Below are positions 8,501 to 15,839 of a DNA stretch of 64,000 nt, piece after piece (position 1 is the first letter of the stretch; every line of letters starts with the position of its first letter). Source of the DNA: Aliidiomarina haloalkalitolerans (GTDB lineage: Bacteria; Pseudomonadota; Gammaproteobacteria; Enterobacterales; Alteromonadaceae); NCBI RefSeq assembly GCF_003987315.1, contig NZ_PIPI01000001.1, positions 186,001 to 250,000 on the forward strand. Direction: 5' to 3'. The notes beneath the pieces are model-generated. The model was not told where the DNA came from, ran no database searches, and was given only the letters and a program-made list of their open reading frames with translations. The position numbers and the translations under genes were made by a program.

Positions 8501-9514
8501 GAACGCATACTCAAGAGCTGCCGCAAGCTGGTTACTGAAACCACTGGCGCGGCCATCAGCACCGACGAACAAGGCTTTATAAGCCATAATGTACGAACCC
8601 GGCGCAACGCCAGAGAAGCTTAACGCTGCACCTTCATAAGTGGTGCTAACCAAGTTACCAGAACTGGTACCAGCAACGTGGGTGCCGTGACCGCTAAGGT
8701 CGTGCGGCGTTACAGTTTCTTGCGGGTGCAATGTACCAGGGTTGCTTGGTGGGAAACTGCGCGCGACAATCAGTTTGTCGTTACAGAACGTTGGTTCTGT
8801 GGTGGCACAGTAGTCATTACCAGGCAATGTTTCCGGCGCGGTAAAGCCAGCGTCAGCAAACATCGGGTGATTTGGGATAATACCGCTGTCGATAATCGCA
8901 ACACGCACGCCTTGACCGGCTTCGGCACGACTTCCGACCATTTCCCACGCAAATTCTGCATTAATCAAGCTGTTTGATGCATCCATTTGCGGGAAGAAAC
9001 GTTCGTTTTGGTAAACGCGTTTCACGCCAGGCATACTCGCGATTTGAGCGCGCGCCTTGGCAGAATTTGGTACTTCCACCACAACGGAGTTGGTAATACC
9101 TTGGAAACTTTGAACGTAACTTACGCCAGGAATTGCAGCGGAAAGTTGGCTGACAAAGTTTGCTTGTTCCTGTTGGAGAAATTCCTGATAGCTTGCGGTT
9201 GCAGCAGACGACATGATGTCGATTGGGCGCATGCCCGCGCGCGGTGCAGTAGCAGGGTAACCTTGAACGCCGCCGCGATAGGTCGCAATTGGTGCGTGCT
9301 CAAGTTCGATAATCAGGTAATTAGCTTCCCGGAATTCCTGAGTACTGAGTGCTTTTGCTTTATCTACTGTTGGGCTTACGATTTCAGTCGGCATAAAGCC
9401 GTCGCGTGGTTTGATTTGCTCAATACCACTTGCGTATACCCCAGCAGAAACAACCGAGAGCACAGCTCCGGTTACGAGACTCAGTTTCAGATTTGGTCTG
9501 AACTTTATAGTCAT
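5555..9514 (-). CDS. Large secreted S8 (subtilisin-like) protease with GlyGly-CTERM-like tail
   Basis: Extracellular subtilase of 1319 residues. Order: signal peptide (1-29), I9-type inhibitor propeptide (about 60-178), S8 domain (about 200-660) with Asp209 in VAIIDSG, His276 in GHGTHVAGT, oxyanion Asn382 in SAGNSG and Ser598 in GTSMASPHVAG. A protease-associated (PA) domain is inserted at about 445-545. Beta-sandwich regions follow; residues about 870-1080 resemble a nidogen-like domain (SPNGFLNFG, APMWADF), and about 1190-1285 a PKD/cadherin-like domain (DPDGDALTYTW). The last 30 residues have GSFG, a hydrophobic stretch and RRRK, as expected of a rhombosortase substrate. The ATG follows AGGAAA. 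Two inverted repeats lie in its leader. It probably digests protein outside the cell and supplies the peptides used by other enzymes in the window. Confidence 0.94.
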   Translation of the reverse strand: MTIKFRPNLKLSLVTGAVLSVVSAGVYASGIEQIKPRDGFMPTEIVSPTVDKAKALSTQEFREANYLIIELEHAPIATYRGGVQGYPATAPRAGMRPIDIMSSAATASYQEFLQQEQANFVSQLSAAIPGVSYVQSFQGITNSVVVEVPNSAKARAQIASMPGVKRVYQNERFFPQMDASNSLINAEFAWEMVGSRAEAGQGVRVAIIDSGIIPNHPMFADAGFTAPETLPGNDYCATTEPTFCNDKLIVARSFPPSNPGTLHPQETVTPHDLSGHGTHVAGTSSGNLVSTTYEGAALSFSGVAPGSYIMAYKALFVGADGRASGFSNQLAAALEYAFLDGADVINNSWGGGAGNHPSSSVYTPIFEALESLNVVVVTSAGNSGPGDKTIGCPACAESGLAVANTQTGRTFGAEMQASGMTYSANIASGNFTLDPPVTAPWTPVSAGLPAESTNTLACESFGDDALFDGQIVLVQRGECTFEMKATNVQNAGAVGLILYNNTAGAFGVTINDGTLPTVAITQEAGEALIDVWEEGDTATLNPAQAIINQNNVDIMAASSSRGPNGDASFLKPDLAAPGTNILSAYNTASGYGAISGTSMASPHVAGAAALLRQLRPELDAYQIKSVLMTSSNPNVRMQNAVDRATPFAMGAGRLDIQAALGTAIAFDTASLAATSCSPTCSFDRTITNLMGETTEWSFSFVPYDTNLDVSFDVDSVTIDANGEAEISITVDTLYAREGWNFGHVVAEDLSGNYATAIVPFAVHAVKSDDSQLVSTAVTSGAVVTGETVSVSSRVNRENLEGEVSITVELPENVVLLADSIDAVEINANRSSMEVAADQRSFTWVGELVEGTASTNFTAATLPASLNGLSLTEILASPPQRFNCDAGCDDQRLGLTVSSVGGITYNGVNYGQVQISPNGFLNFGDQNHNGSFIPQTMPDATPPNNVVAPMWADFALGGDLGGNVYFAVFTLSGQSWLVVEWNEIRYCEGWTPETGCIPSDDKYSFAYWTNLDTAEHYFNYISVPSSLPSEATIGFEDVTGTVGYTHTGSVTAGNAFQLSITPADSYVELHYDGTAGLMGVAPTLTAEGTPNSPVSIDFTEGFTATSDRGLSTVTVANAGIEYSAFAPVVNSAGETLSAEVIAQASQGSAAASNGELTFTPASGRSGDFTFSYRIVDEEGRFTMPGQVTVTVTNSAPVAAASASAATASAGDQVNLSAAGSSDPDGDALTYTWRQVSGPTAQMSNTTSATASFIAPKSNSAATMVFEVTVSDGELSSSAQTSVELNRYSSKKWYEGSFGALIVLLGLPLVWLRRRKMVKVA

Positions 9515-9542
9515 TTTTATTTTCCTGTTGTTGGTGCGAAGT

Positions 9543-9611
9543 ATGGAACATTAAAAAATTGTTCCATTCATACCGATACTAATCGAAGTTGTGTTAAAAT
9601 CGAAACAACTT
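9543..9611. promoter_or_regulatory. Two inverted repeats in the S8 protease leader region
   Basis: ATGGAACA-N9-TGTTCCAT (9543-9567) and AAGTTGT-N12-ACAACTT (9586-9611) are both perfect inverted repeats, 29-97 bases upstream of the protease start. They could be operator sites or leader hairpins. No regulator family can be assigned from the sequence. Confidence 0.4.
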
Positions 9612-9780
9612 ATGCAGCTAAAATGTTACAAATTATTAACGTCTAAGTCTGGATACTTTAGTGCAAAAAATTCGGATTCATTACGGGTTTAACTCTCAGT
9701 CGAGTCGGCTAAGGTAACTAAACTTAAAGAACAGTATCTTTGTAGCATTCGTTTTGAGTCAATTAACTAGGTCAGAGTCA

Positions 9781-10713
9781 ATGCAATCTATTCCACATGT
9801 AGATATGTCGGTTTTCAAAACCGATTTCGATAAGTTTGTTCAAAGCATTGGTGAAGGTTATGAAGTCAACGGTTTCGTTGCTTTAACACACCATGGAATT
9901 CCAGCGAGCACGATTCATCAGGCACTCGATGCCACGCGTGATTTGTTTGCTTTACCTGAAGATGTGAAGAAGCAATATCATAAGCCGGGTTTAGGTGGTG
10001 CACGTGGTTATACGCCATTCGGAACGGAAATTGCTAAAGATGCGAAACACGTCGATTTAAAAGAATTCTGGCATGTGGGTCGGGAAGTTGAAAATAGCGA
10101 TGAATACCCACAGTTAGTCGCGAACGTCTGGCCAAAAGAGTTACCGTCATTTAAGGCGACCATGACAGAACTGTTCAGTGCTTTAGACGAGCTCGGTAAC
10201 CAAGTTCTGGAAGGGATTGCGGTTTACCTGGGGCAGCCGCGGGATTATTTCCGTAAGCGTGTGAACAAAGGTAATTCAATTCTGCGCCCACTCCATTACC
10301 CACCAATTGTGGATAAAGGTACGCCTTCAGTGCGGGCAGCAGCACACGAAGACATTAACGTCATTACACTGCTTATTGGTTCACGCGAGCCGGGCTTAGA
10401 GGTTATGTCGAAATCGGGTGCGTGGATTCCAGTGACGATTCTCGAAGGCGCCATCATTTGTAACGTCGGCGACATGTTGCAGCGTTTGACCAATGGCTTG
10501 TTACCGTCAACAACGCACCGTGTGGTTAACCCACCGGCACCATACAATGAAGTGTCGCGTTACTCGATTCCGTTTTTCTTGCACTTTAACCCAGACGTCA
10601 TGATTGAAGCATTACCACAGTGCGTGAGTGACGAGAACCCAGCGAAATGGCCACCGATCACTGCTGATGACTACTTGATGGAGCGTTTACGCGAAATCGG
10701 TTTAATTAAATAA
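9781..10713 (+). CDS. 2-oxoglutarate/Fe(II)-dependent oxygenase, isopenicillin N synthase-like
   Basis: Soluble non-haem iron oxygenase of 310 residues with the N-terminal DIOX_N half and C-terminal 2OG-Fe(II) half of the isopenicillin-N-synthase-like group. Iron ligands are His189 and Asp191 (AAHEDIN) and His246 (TTHRVVNP); the 2-oxoglutarate-binding Arg260 and Ser262 are in SRYS. I start at the ATG at 9781, where the protein opens MQSIPHVDMS as relatives do; a TTG at 9754 in the same frame would add nine residues but lacks a good ribosome-binding site. The thioesterase gene follows 15 bases later, so they are probably cotranscribed. Family members hydroxylate, desaturate or cyclise small molecules; the substrate cannot be inferred here. 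Confidence 0.88.
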   Translation: MQSIPHVDMSVFKTDFDKFVQSIGEGYEVNGFVALTHHGIPASTIHQALDATRDLFALPEDVKKQYHKPGLGGARGYTPFGTEIAKDAKHVDLKEFWHVGREVENSDEYPQLVANVWPKELPSFKATMTELFSALDELGNQVLEGIAVYLGQPRDYFRKRVNKGNSILRPLHYPPIVDKGTPSVRAAAHEDINVITLLIGSREPGLEVMSKSGAWIPVTILEGAIICNVGDMLQRLTNGLLPSTTHRVVNPPAPYNEVSRYSIPFFLHFNPDVMIEALPQCVSDENPAKWPPITADDYLMERLREIGLIK

Positions 10714-10728
10714 AGCAGGTTTGCAGCC

Positions 10729-11304
10729 ATGAATTTGTTGTTACGATTGTTTTGGATTCTATTCCAACGTCGGAAACAGCCTCAATGCGGAGCGTTTGAT
10801 ACGCTCCGTGTTCGTTCTAGGGTGTTTCCAAACGATCTCGACTTGAATATGCATGTGAATAATGGTCGCTATTTGACCTTCGCAGACCTTGGTCGTGTCG
10901 ACTGGTTTTTTCGCAGTGGCGCTTGGGATGTTGCGCGTAAGCAAGGCTTTATTCCGGTAATCGGTGATGTGAACGCGCGCTTTATTCGTCAGTTGAAAGC
11001 ATTCGATCGCTTTTATGTGGAATCCCGGTTGTTAGGATGGGATGAAAAGTGGGCGTTTCTTGAGCACAAGATTCTCGACCATGAAAACCGTGTTGCCGCT
11101 TTGATTGTGGTGCGCGGCATGTTTTGGAGCAAGAAAAAGGGCGGATTAAGCCCAGAAGATTTGATTGCTGCAACGGGGCAAGGACACTTGCAGTCGCCAG
11201 CATTACCAGAGTGGGTAGAAGCATGGCGCCAAACGCTCGACGCTTTGTCTGCTCAGGCTCGCAAAGATCGCGAAATTCAACGCGAATTACCGCGCGAATC
11301 GTAA
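10729..11304 (+). CDS. Hotdog-fold thioesterase (4HBT/THEM6-like)
   Basis: Predicted acyl-CoA thioesterase of 191 residues. A short hydrophobic N-terminus (MNLLLRLFWILF) is followed by a hotdog domain with the family motif DLNMHVNNGRYLTFADLGR at about residues 37-55, including the Asn and Gly of the helix start. This resembles the THEM6/4-hydroxybenzoyl-CoA thioesterase-like branch. The C-terminus is a basic, charged helix. It lies 15 bases behind the oxygenase gene and shares its likely transcript. A role in removing CoA from, or supplying, a molecule handled by the oxygenase is only a guess from position. Confidence 0.85.
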   Translation: MNLLLRLFWILFQRRKQPQCGAFDTLRVRSRVFPNDLDLNMHVNNGRYLTFADLGRVDWFFRSGAWDVARKQGFIPVIGDVNARFIRQLKAFDRFYVESRLLGWDEKWAFLEHKILDHENRVAALIVVRGMFWSKKKGGLSPEDLIAATGQGHLQSPALPEWVEAWRQTLDALSAQARKDREIQRELPRES

Positions 11305-11313
11305 ATAAAAAAA

Positions 11314-11334
11314 ACGCCCCAAAGGTTGGGGCGT
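11314..11334. terminator. Intrinsic terminator-like hairpin after the thioesterase gene
   Basis: Stem CGCCCCAA / TTGGGGCG with a three-base loop, 10 bases after the stop. A run of eight A precedes it on the plus strand, so the best U-tract is on the minus strand; the plus-strand side has only TAAATAA. It may work in both directions. Confidence 0.6.
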
Positions 11335-11460
11335 AAATAATCGCTTGCTGGACAAGCGAATCAGGGTTGCACGATTGATTGCGATCGGCAGAACTAACTT
11401 TAAAGTAATTTGGTATTAATGCGACTTGGTTTACGGTTTCTTTACTTTCTAATCAGCTCT

Positions 11461-11512
11461 GCCAATAGCCTGCGCCAATAACCCGCGCCAATCATCCGTA
11501 CCAATACTCCTT
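11461..11512. repeat. Four tandem 13-base units (GCCAATnnnCCnn)
   Basis: Four adjacent units share the core GCCAAT or ACCAAT: GCCAATAGCCTGC, GCCAATAACCCGC, GCCAATCATCCGT and ACCAATACTCCTT. The array sits between the hairpin of the thioesterase gene and the terminator of fadE and encodes nothing visible. It could be slippage-derived or a binding array. Confidence 0.55.
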
Positions 11513-11520
11513 GCGCATAA

Positions 11521-11554
11521 AAAAACGCTGGCGGTTTTCACTGCCAGCGTTTTT
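11521..11554. terminator. Terminator downstream of fadE (bidirectional)
   Basis: Perfect 12-base stem AAAAACGCTGGC / GCCAGCGTTTTT with a ten-base loop. It ends 39 bases beyond the fadE stop and has T runs on both strands. Confidence 0.85.
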
Positions 11555-11593
11555 GTTTTTTGGACTTGCTGCGGTCGCGATGACCGCCGGTCA

Positions 11594-14050
11594 TTAAGCC
11601 ACGGACTTTTCTTTACCCACTTGGGCTAGGGCATAGTCACGCGCAGCTTGGCCAGCAAGTAAGTCGGCCGGGTCGAAGTCGTCGACGTTAATGACTTTTA
11701 AGCGACCTTCTTCAGCGCGCTTGAACAGTTCAACTTCTTCGTCGGTCAGCACGCCAAGCTCTTTACCCTTCAAACCAATTTCATGTAAACGCATGAAAGG
11801 TAAACGCTCACCTGCAGCTTTCTGAACTTTGTCGTGTAACGGCTCAATGGCGATAATGTCACGCAATACTTGCTCAACATAACCAAATGGACCGCGCTCA
11901 GAGAGGAATTGACCTTCACCCAAGCGCTCACGAGTTGCGTTCGGTTCCATCAGCAAGCGGCTGATTTTGTGACCAAGTTTGTCGCTTGGTGCTTTCACGA
12001 TGCGACCGAATGGGAACATGATGCCTTTCAACACGGAACCAATGCCACCGAAGTTCTCGAGGAACTCAAGCTGGCTTTGTTGCAGTTTGTTGAGGGTATC
12101 TTGCATGGCCCAATGCACGAGTGGCAGATCCGCAGCAGGGCGGCCGTCGTCTTCGAAGCGCTTGAGAATTGCAGAACCAATGAACAAGTAGCTGAGCATG
12201 TCACCTAAACGCGCCGACAAGCGCTCACGGCGTTTCAGCTCACCACCTAACACACCCATGGCCACGTCAGACATGAGCGCTAAGTTCGAGCTGAAGCGGG
12301 TCATTTGACGATAGTAATGAGCAGTGCTGTCGTTTGCAGCGGTCGCAGTAAAGCGTGCTCCGGTTAAGCCTAACCAAAGTGAACGAACAAAGTTACTGAA
12401 CACAAAACCGATATGGCCGAACAGTGCTTTGTCGAAGCGATCGAGACCTTCTTTACCTGGAACGGCAGCTGCTTCCATTTCTTCCAATACGTATGGATGA
12501 CAACGAATCGCACCTTGACCGTAAATCATTAAGCTACGAGTCAGGATATTCGCGCCTTCAACGGTAATCGCAACTGGCGTACCTTGGTAGCCACGACCTA
12601 AGTAGTTGTTTGGACCTAAGCAGATACCTTTACCACCATGCACGTCCATCGCGTCGTTCATGCATTGACGCAGCTTTTCGGTCATGTGGTATTTTGAAAT
12701 TGCTGAAATAACCGATGGCTTTTCGCCTTGGTCTAAGCCAGCAGTTGAGAACTTGGTCACCGCATCCATTAAGTAGGCATTACCACCAATGCGTGCCAAT
12801 GCTTCTTCAACACCTTCCATTTTACCAATCGGTAACTTGAACTGGCGACGGATACGCGCATAGGCACCAGTTACCAAGGCTAATGACTTCGCACCACCGG
12901 CACTGTTTGACGGGAGGGTAATCACGCGGCCAACCGACAAACACTCCATGAGCATACGCCAGCCTTTACCGGCCATGGCTTGGCCACCAATGATGAAGTC
13001 CATTGGGATAAAGACGTCTTTACCTTGAATTGGACCATTATGGAATGGCACGTTCAGTGGCAAGTGGCGACGACCAATGGTCATGCCTTCGATATCACGC
13101 GGCAATAAGGCACAGGTAATACCGATGTCTTGTTGGTCACCAATGAGGCCGTCTGGGTCGTACATTTTAAATGCTAAACCAACCACGGTGGCAATCGGTG
13201 CCAGCGTAATGTAACGCTTGTTGAAATTCAGACGAATACCAACAACTTCTTTGCCTTCCCACTCGCCTTTACAAACGATACCTGTGTCTGGAATTGAACC
13301 AGCGTCGGACCCAGCTTCTGGGCTGGTGAGGGCAAAACATGGAATTTCTTCACCGCTTGCAAGGCGCGGTAAATAGTAGTCCTGTTGTTCTTTGGTGCCG
13401 TAATGCTGGAGCAATTCACCTGGGCCTAACGAGTTAGGTACACCAACGGTACTTGCCAAAATGGTTGAATGGCCTGCCAGTTTTTGCAGCACGCGCGACT
13501 GGGCATAGGCTGAAAACTCAAGACCGCCATATTCTTTCTTAATGATCATGGCGAAGAATTTGTTGTCTTTCAGGTATTGCCATACGTCTTCAGGCATATC
13601 TGCCAATTCGTGGGTGGCTTTCCAGTCATCCAACATGGCACAAACTTCGTCACACGGACCATCAAGGAAAGCTTGCTCTTCGGCAGTTAGTTTGCCGGCT
13701 GGAATGCTGTGCAGCTTCTTCCAGTTTGGTTTACCTGAGAATATCTCGCCGTCCCACCAGACTGTGCCCGCTTCAAGCGCGTCACGCTCTGTTTGCGACA
13801 TTTCTGGCATAATTTTACGGAAAACTGCAAGAATACGCTTGGCGATGACACCTTTGCGAATGAAAGTAAGATTAAGCGGCAGCAAAATAATTGCGGCGAT
13901 CAGCCAAGGTACCCACGAAAAAATGTTGGCTAAGGTGCCAACGGCGAGTAAAACAATGACACCGAGCGTGAACGTACGTAGCGATACACGGTGATATAAC
14001 AGCGCTCCCAACACGATTAGGGTAGCAATACACCAGATAGCGACACTCAT
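11594..14050 (-). CDS. fadE: Long acyl-CoA dehydrogenase FadE
   Basis: Flavin enzyme for the first step of fatty-acid beta-oxidation, 818 residues, about the size of Escherichia coli FadE and twice that of ordinary acyl-CoA dehydrogenases. Two N-terminal membrane-type helices (about residues 3-20 and 28-65) precede the dehydrogenase core with FALTSPEAGSDAGSIPDTG (about 245-263) and DVHGGKGICLGP (about 470-482), followed by the long FadE-type C-terminal domain. I use the ATG at 14050 behind AGGAGA; an in-frame extension to 14119 would run through the operator. A promoter and a FadR-like site lie just upstream. Its natural partner functions here are the tesB thioesterase and other CoA enzymes in the window. 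Confidence 0.95.
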   Translation of the reverse strand: MSVAIWCIATLIVLGALLYHRVSLRTFTLGVIVLLAVGTLANIFSWVPWLIAAIILLPLNLTFIRKGVIAKRILAVFRKIMPEMSQTERDALEAGTVWWDGEIFSGKPNWKKLHSIPAGKLTAEEQAFLDGPCDEVCAMLDDWKATHELADMPEDVWQYLKDNKFFAMIIKKEYGGLEFSAYAQSRVLQKLAGHSTILASTVGVPNSLGPGELLQHYGTKEQQDYYLPRLASGEEIPCFALTSPEAGSDAGSIPDTGIVCKGEWEGKEVVGIRLNFNKRYITLAPIATVVGLAFKMYDPDGLIGDQQDIGITCALLPRDIEGMTIGRRHLPLNVPFHNGPIQGKDVFIPMDFIIGGQAMAGKGWRMLMECLSVGRVITLPSNSAGGAKSLALVTGAYARIRRQFKLPIGKMEGVEEALARIGGNAYLMDAVTKFSTAGLDQGEKPSVISAISKYHMTEKLRQCMNDAMDVHGGKGICLGPNNYLGRGYQGTPVAITVEGANILTRSLMIYGQGAIRCHPYVLEEMEAAAVPGKEGLDRFDKALFGHIGFVFSNFVRSLWLGLTGARFTATAANDSTAHYYRQMTRFSSNLALMSDVAMGVLGGELKRRERLSARLGDMLSYLFIGSAILKRFEDDGRPAADLPLVHWAMQDTLNKLQQSQLEFLENFGGIGSVLKGIMFPFGRIVKAPSDKLGHKISRLLMEPNATRERLGEGQFLSERGPFGYVEQVLRDIIAIEPLHDKVQKAAGERLPFMRLHEIGLKGKELGVLTDEEVELFKRAEEGRLKVINVDDFDPADLLAGQAARDYALAQVGKEKSVA

Positions 14051-14067
14051 GTTATTCTCCTGAGGTT

Positions 14068-14084
14068 TGAGGTCTGACCAGTAA
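14068..14084 (-). promoter_or_regulatory. FadR-like operator in front of fadE
   Basis: On the minus strand the site reads TTACTGGTCAGACCTCA, containing the CTGGTnnGACC core of gammaproteobacterial FadR operators. It lies 18-34 bases before the fadE ATG, overlapping the predicted transcription start. It suggests repression of fadE that is relieved by long-chain acyl-CoA. No fadR gene is in this window. Confidence 0.65.
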
Positions 14085-14090
14085 TCCTTA

Positions 14091-14119
14091 AAATTAGAAC
14101 AAATCGCAACAATTTGCAA
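14091..14119 (-). promoter_or_regulatory. Predicted sigma70 promoter of fadE
   Basis: On the minus strand, -35 TTGCAA (14119-14114) and -10 TAATTT (14096-14091) are separated by exactly 17 bases. The transcription start would fall near 14084, at the edge of the FadR-like operator. Confidence 0.5.
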
Positions 14120-14269
14120 GTGGTGAAAGGGTGCAGTTCGTTCGCTATTTCACACATCGTTGCGCTGTTTATTCATTCCTTGCTTTGTCAACGAATGTCA
14201 GCGCGGTTGAACTTGCGGCGAGGCTCTGAGTCTGACATTCTAAATTTCCATAGTCAGGAAAGGGTGTAT

Positions 14270-15106
14270 ATGGATCAATTTAAAGTTCGCCACGCAATTA
14301 TTCGCAGCATCATTGCGGTTGCAGTTGCCGTCTTGCTCTTGGTGTTTTCGGTGCTGATGGTGGTTTATGCGGAAGAGCCAGCGAGCGAGCAAGCTGGAAT
14401 GGAATCGGTCACGTCTGCAGAACAGGATGCGCACCATGCGGCGCAATTGGCGCAGCAAATTACCCGAGCTTATCGTGCAGAGTATGATCTTAGTCGCCGG
14501 GGGCGCACCCACGGTACCGCATTACGAGAGTTGAAGAAAACCGACGAGGGGATGTGGCAATATCACACCAATACCGAAGCGTCGCTGTTATTTCTCTCTG
14601 ACCGTCGATACAACGATTCGGTTTTTCAGTTATCGGGTAGCCAGGTACAACCGCTGAACTATGTGTATGAGCGGCGTGGCACTGGGTCGAATCGTTACTA
14701 TGCGGTCACGTTTAATCGCGAGAATGAGTATTTACGCAACGATAATGGTGACGCAATTCATGCCCAATGGCGGGATGATTTGTTGGATGCCAATACGGTA
14801 CTCCATCAGTTACAAATTGATGTCGCCATTGGTGCGGAAGACCATTTTGAATATTTTCTCATTGACGAAGATGGCCGCGACACGTCCTATGAGTTTGCTG
14901 TTGATGGCCGCGAGTCGATTCGGGTACTCGGCGAAAACCAGGAAGTCATTCGTGTGAGTCGGGTTCGTGATCATGATCGTCGGCAAACCTACTTTTGGTT
15001 CGCGCCAAAATTAAACTACACCATGGTACGCATGCAGCAAATTGAAGGTGGCAAAGAGCAAGCGCAAGTGAACCTGACGAAGTTGCGCTTTAGCGATGAA
15101 CGCTAG
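14270..15106 (+). CDS. DUF3108 periplasmic protein
   Basis: Protein of 278 residues with one N-terminal membrane anchor or uncleaved signal (about residues 9-32), then a beta-rich DUF3108 domain beginning around RAYRAEYDLSRRG and ending near the C-terminus. The start at 14270 follows AGGAAAGG; an in-frame extension from 14114 has no support. The domain family consists of periplasmic beta-barrel-like proteins of unknown function; in several Alteromonadales this gene sits beside purN-purM, as here, in convergent orientation. No catalytic residues are evident. It is probably exported and faces the periplasm. Confidence 0.8.
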   Translation: MDQFKVRHAIIRSIIAVAVAVLLLVFSVLMVVYAEEPASEQAGMESVTSAEQDAHHAAQLAQQITRAYRAEYDLSRRGRTHGTALRELKKTDEGMWQYHTNTEASLLFLSDRRYNDSVFQLSGSQVQPLNYVYERRGTGSNRYYAVTFNRENEYLRNDNGDAIHAQWRDDLLDANTVLHQLQIDVAIGAEDHFEYFLIDEDGRDTSYEFAVDGRESIRVLGENQEVIRVSRVRDHDRRQTYFWFAPKLNYTMVRMQQIEGGKEQAQVNLTKLRFSDER

Positions 15107-15118
15107 CCTGTGAAACGA

Positions 15119-15142
15119 AAAACCGCGCCGGAGCGCGGTTTA
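15119..15142. terminator. Bidirectional terminator between DUF3108 gene and purN
   Basis: Stem AACCGCGC / GCGCGGTT with a CGGA loop, in the 76-base gap of convergent genes. T-rich flanks exist on both strands, best on the minus strand for purMN. Confidence 0.8.
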
Positions 15143-15182
15143 TTAGCTTGGTTAATGTGTCCGAGGCCTGTTCGTCCGATGC

Positions 15183-15839
15183 CTATTCGTCCGACGCATA
15201 GCCTTGTGGACTAAGTCCTGCGCCATCAAGATGAGCTTTACCATCCAGTAAACGCAAACGGTCACTGCAGAACCAACGCACGACCAGCGGATAAATACGA
15301 TACTCCTGCTCGTGCACCCGTTCTTGCAAGTCTTCGACCTCATCGCCTTCGAAAATTGGTACTTTTGCCTGTAAAATGACCGGACCACCGTCTAGCTCTT
15401 CAGTGACAAAGTGGACACTTACACCGTGCTCTGTGTCACCCGCGTCTAAGGCACGTTGGTGCGTGTGCATACCTTTGTATTTCGGTAACAAACTGGGGTG
15501 AATATTCAACGTCCGGTCGGCAAAGGCACTGACAAAAATCGGCGTGAGAATACGCATAAAGCCAGCAAGGATAACCAGATCCGGCTGATAGCTTTGCACT
15601 CGCTCAACCAATACTTGGTCATATGCTTCGCGGCTTTCGTAACCGTGGTGGGGGACACATTCAGTGACCACGCCAAGCTTTTCCGCTTTAGCTAGGCCAG
15701 CGGCGTCAGCTTTATTGGCGATGACGGCAACGACATCGGCATTGATTCGCCCGGCTTGGCAATGTTCAACAAGGTTCACCATGTTGCTGCCAGAACCAGA
15801 AATGAGAATGACAATGCGTTTTTTGTGTTGTGTGGTCAT
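15183..15839 (-). CDS. purN: Phosphoribosylglycinamide formyltransferase
   Basis: Purine biosynthesis enzyme that transfers a formyl group from 10-formyl-tetrahydrofolate to GAR, 218 residues. Visible motifs are ISGSGSNM (about 13-20, phosphate binding), the catalytic region LNIHPSLLPKYKG with Asn and His (about 110-122), and GVSVHFVTEELDGGPVI with the conserved Asp (about 138-154). Its ATG overlaps the last base of the purM stop codon (TAATG), so the pair is translationally coupled. The C-terminal 20 residues extend slightly past the E. coli length (212). Confidence 0.97.
   Translation of the reverse strand: MTTQHKKRIVILISGSGSNMVNLVEHCQAGRINADVVAVIANKADAAGLAKAEKLGVVTECVPHHGYESREAYDQVLVERVQSYQPDLVILAGFMRILTPIFVSAFADRTLNIHPSLLPKYKGMHTHQRALDAGDTEHGVSVHFVTEELDGGPVILQAKVPIFEGDEVEDLQERVHEQEYRIYPLVVRWFCSDRLRLLDGKAHLDGAGLSPQGYASDE

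Noticed and set aside
8987-9646. 219-codon open frame on the plus strand within the S8 protease gene
   Set aside because: It is antisense to a clearly real, well-conserved protease gene, has no recognisable domain, and its composition follows the reverse of the protease codons.
11461-11512. CRISPR-like array
   Set aside because: Units are 13 bases, imperfect, head-to-tail without spacers, and no cas gene is present.
14051-14119. Longer N-terminus for FadE from 14119
   Set aside because: It would run through the FadR-like operator and promoter; the ATG at 14050 has AGGAGA at correct spacing and gives a protein near E. coli FadE length.
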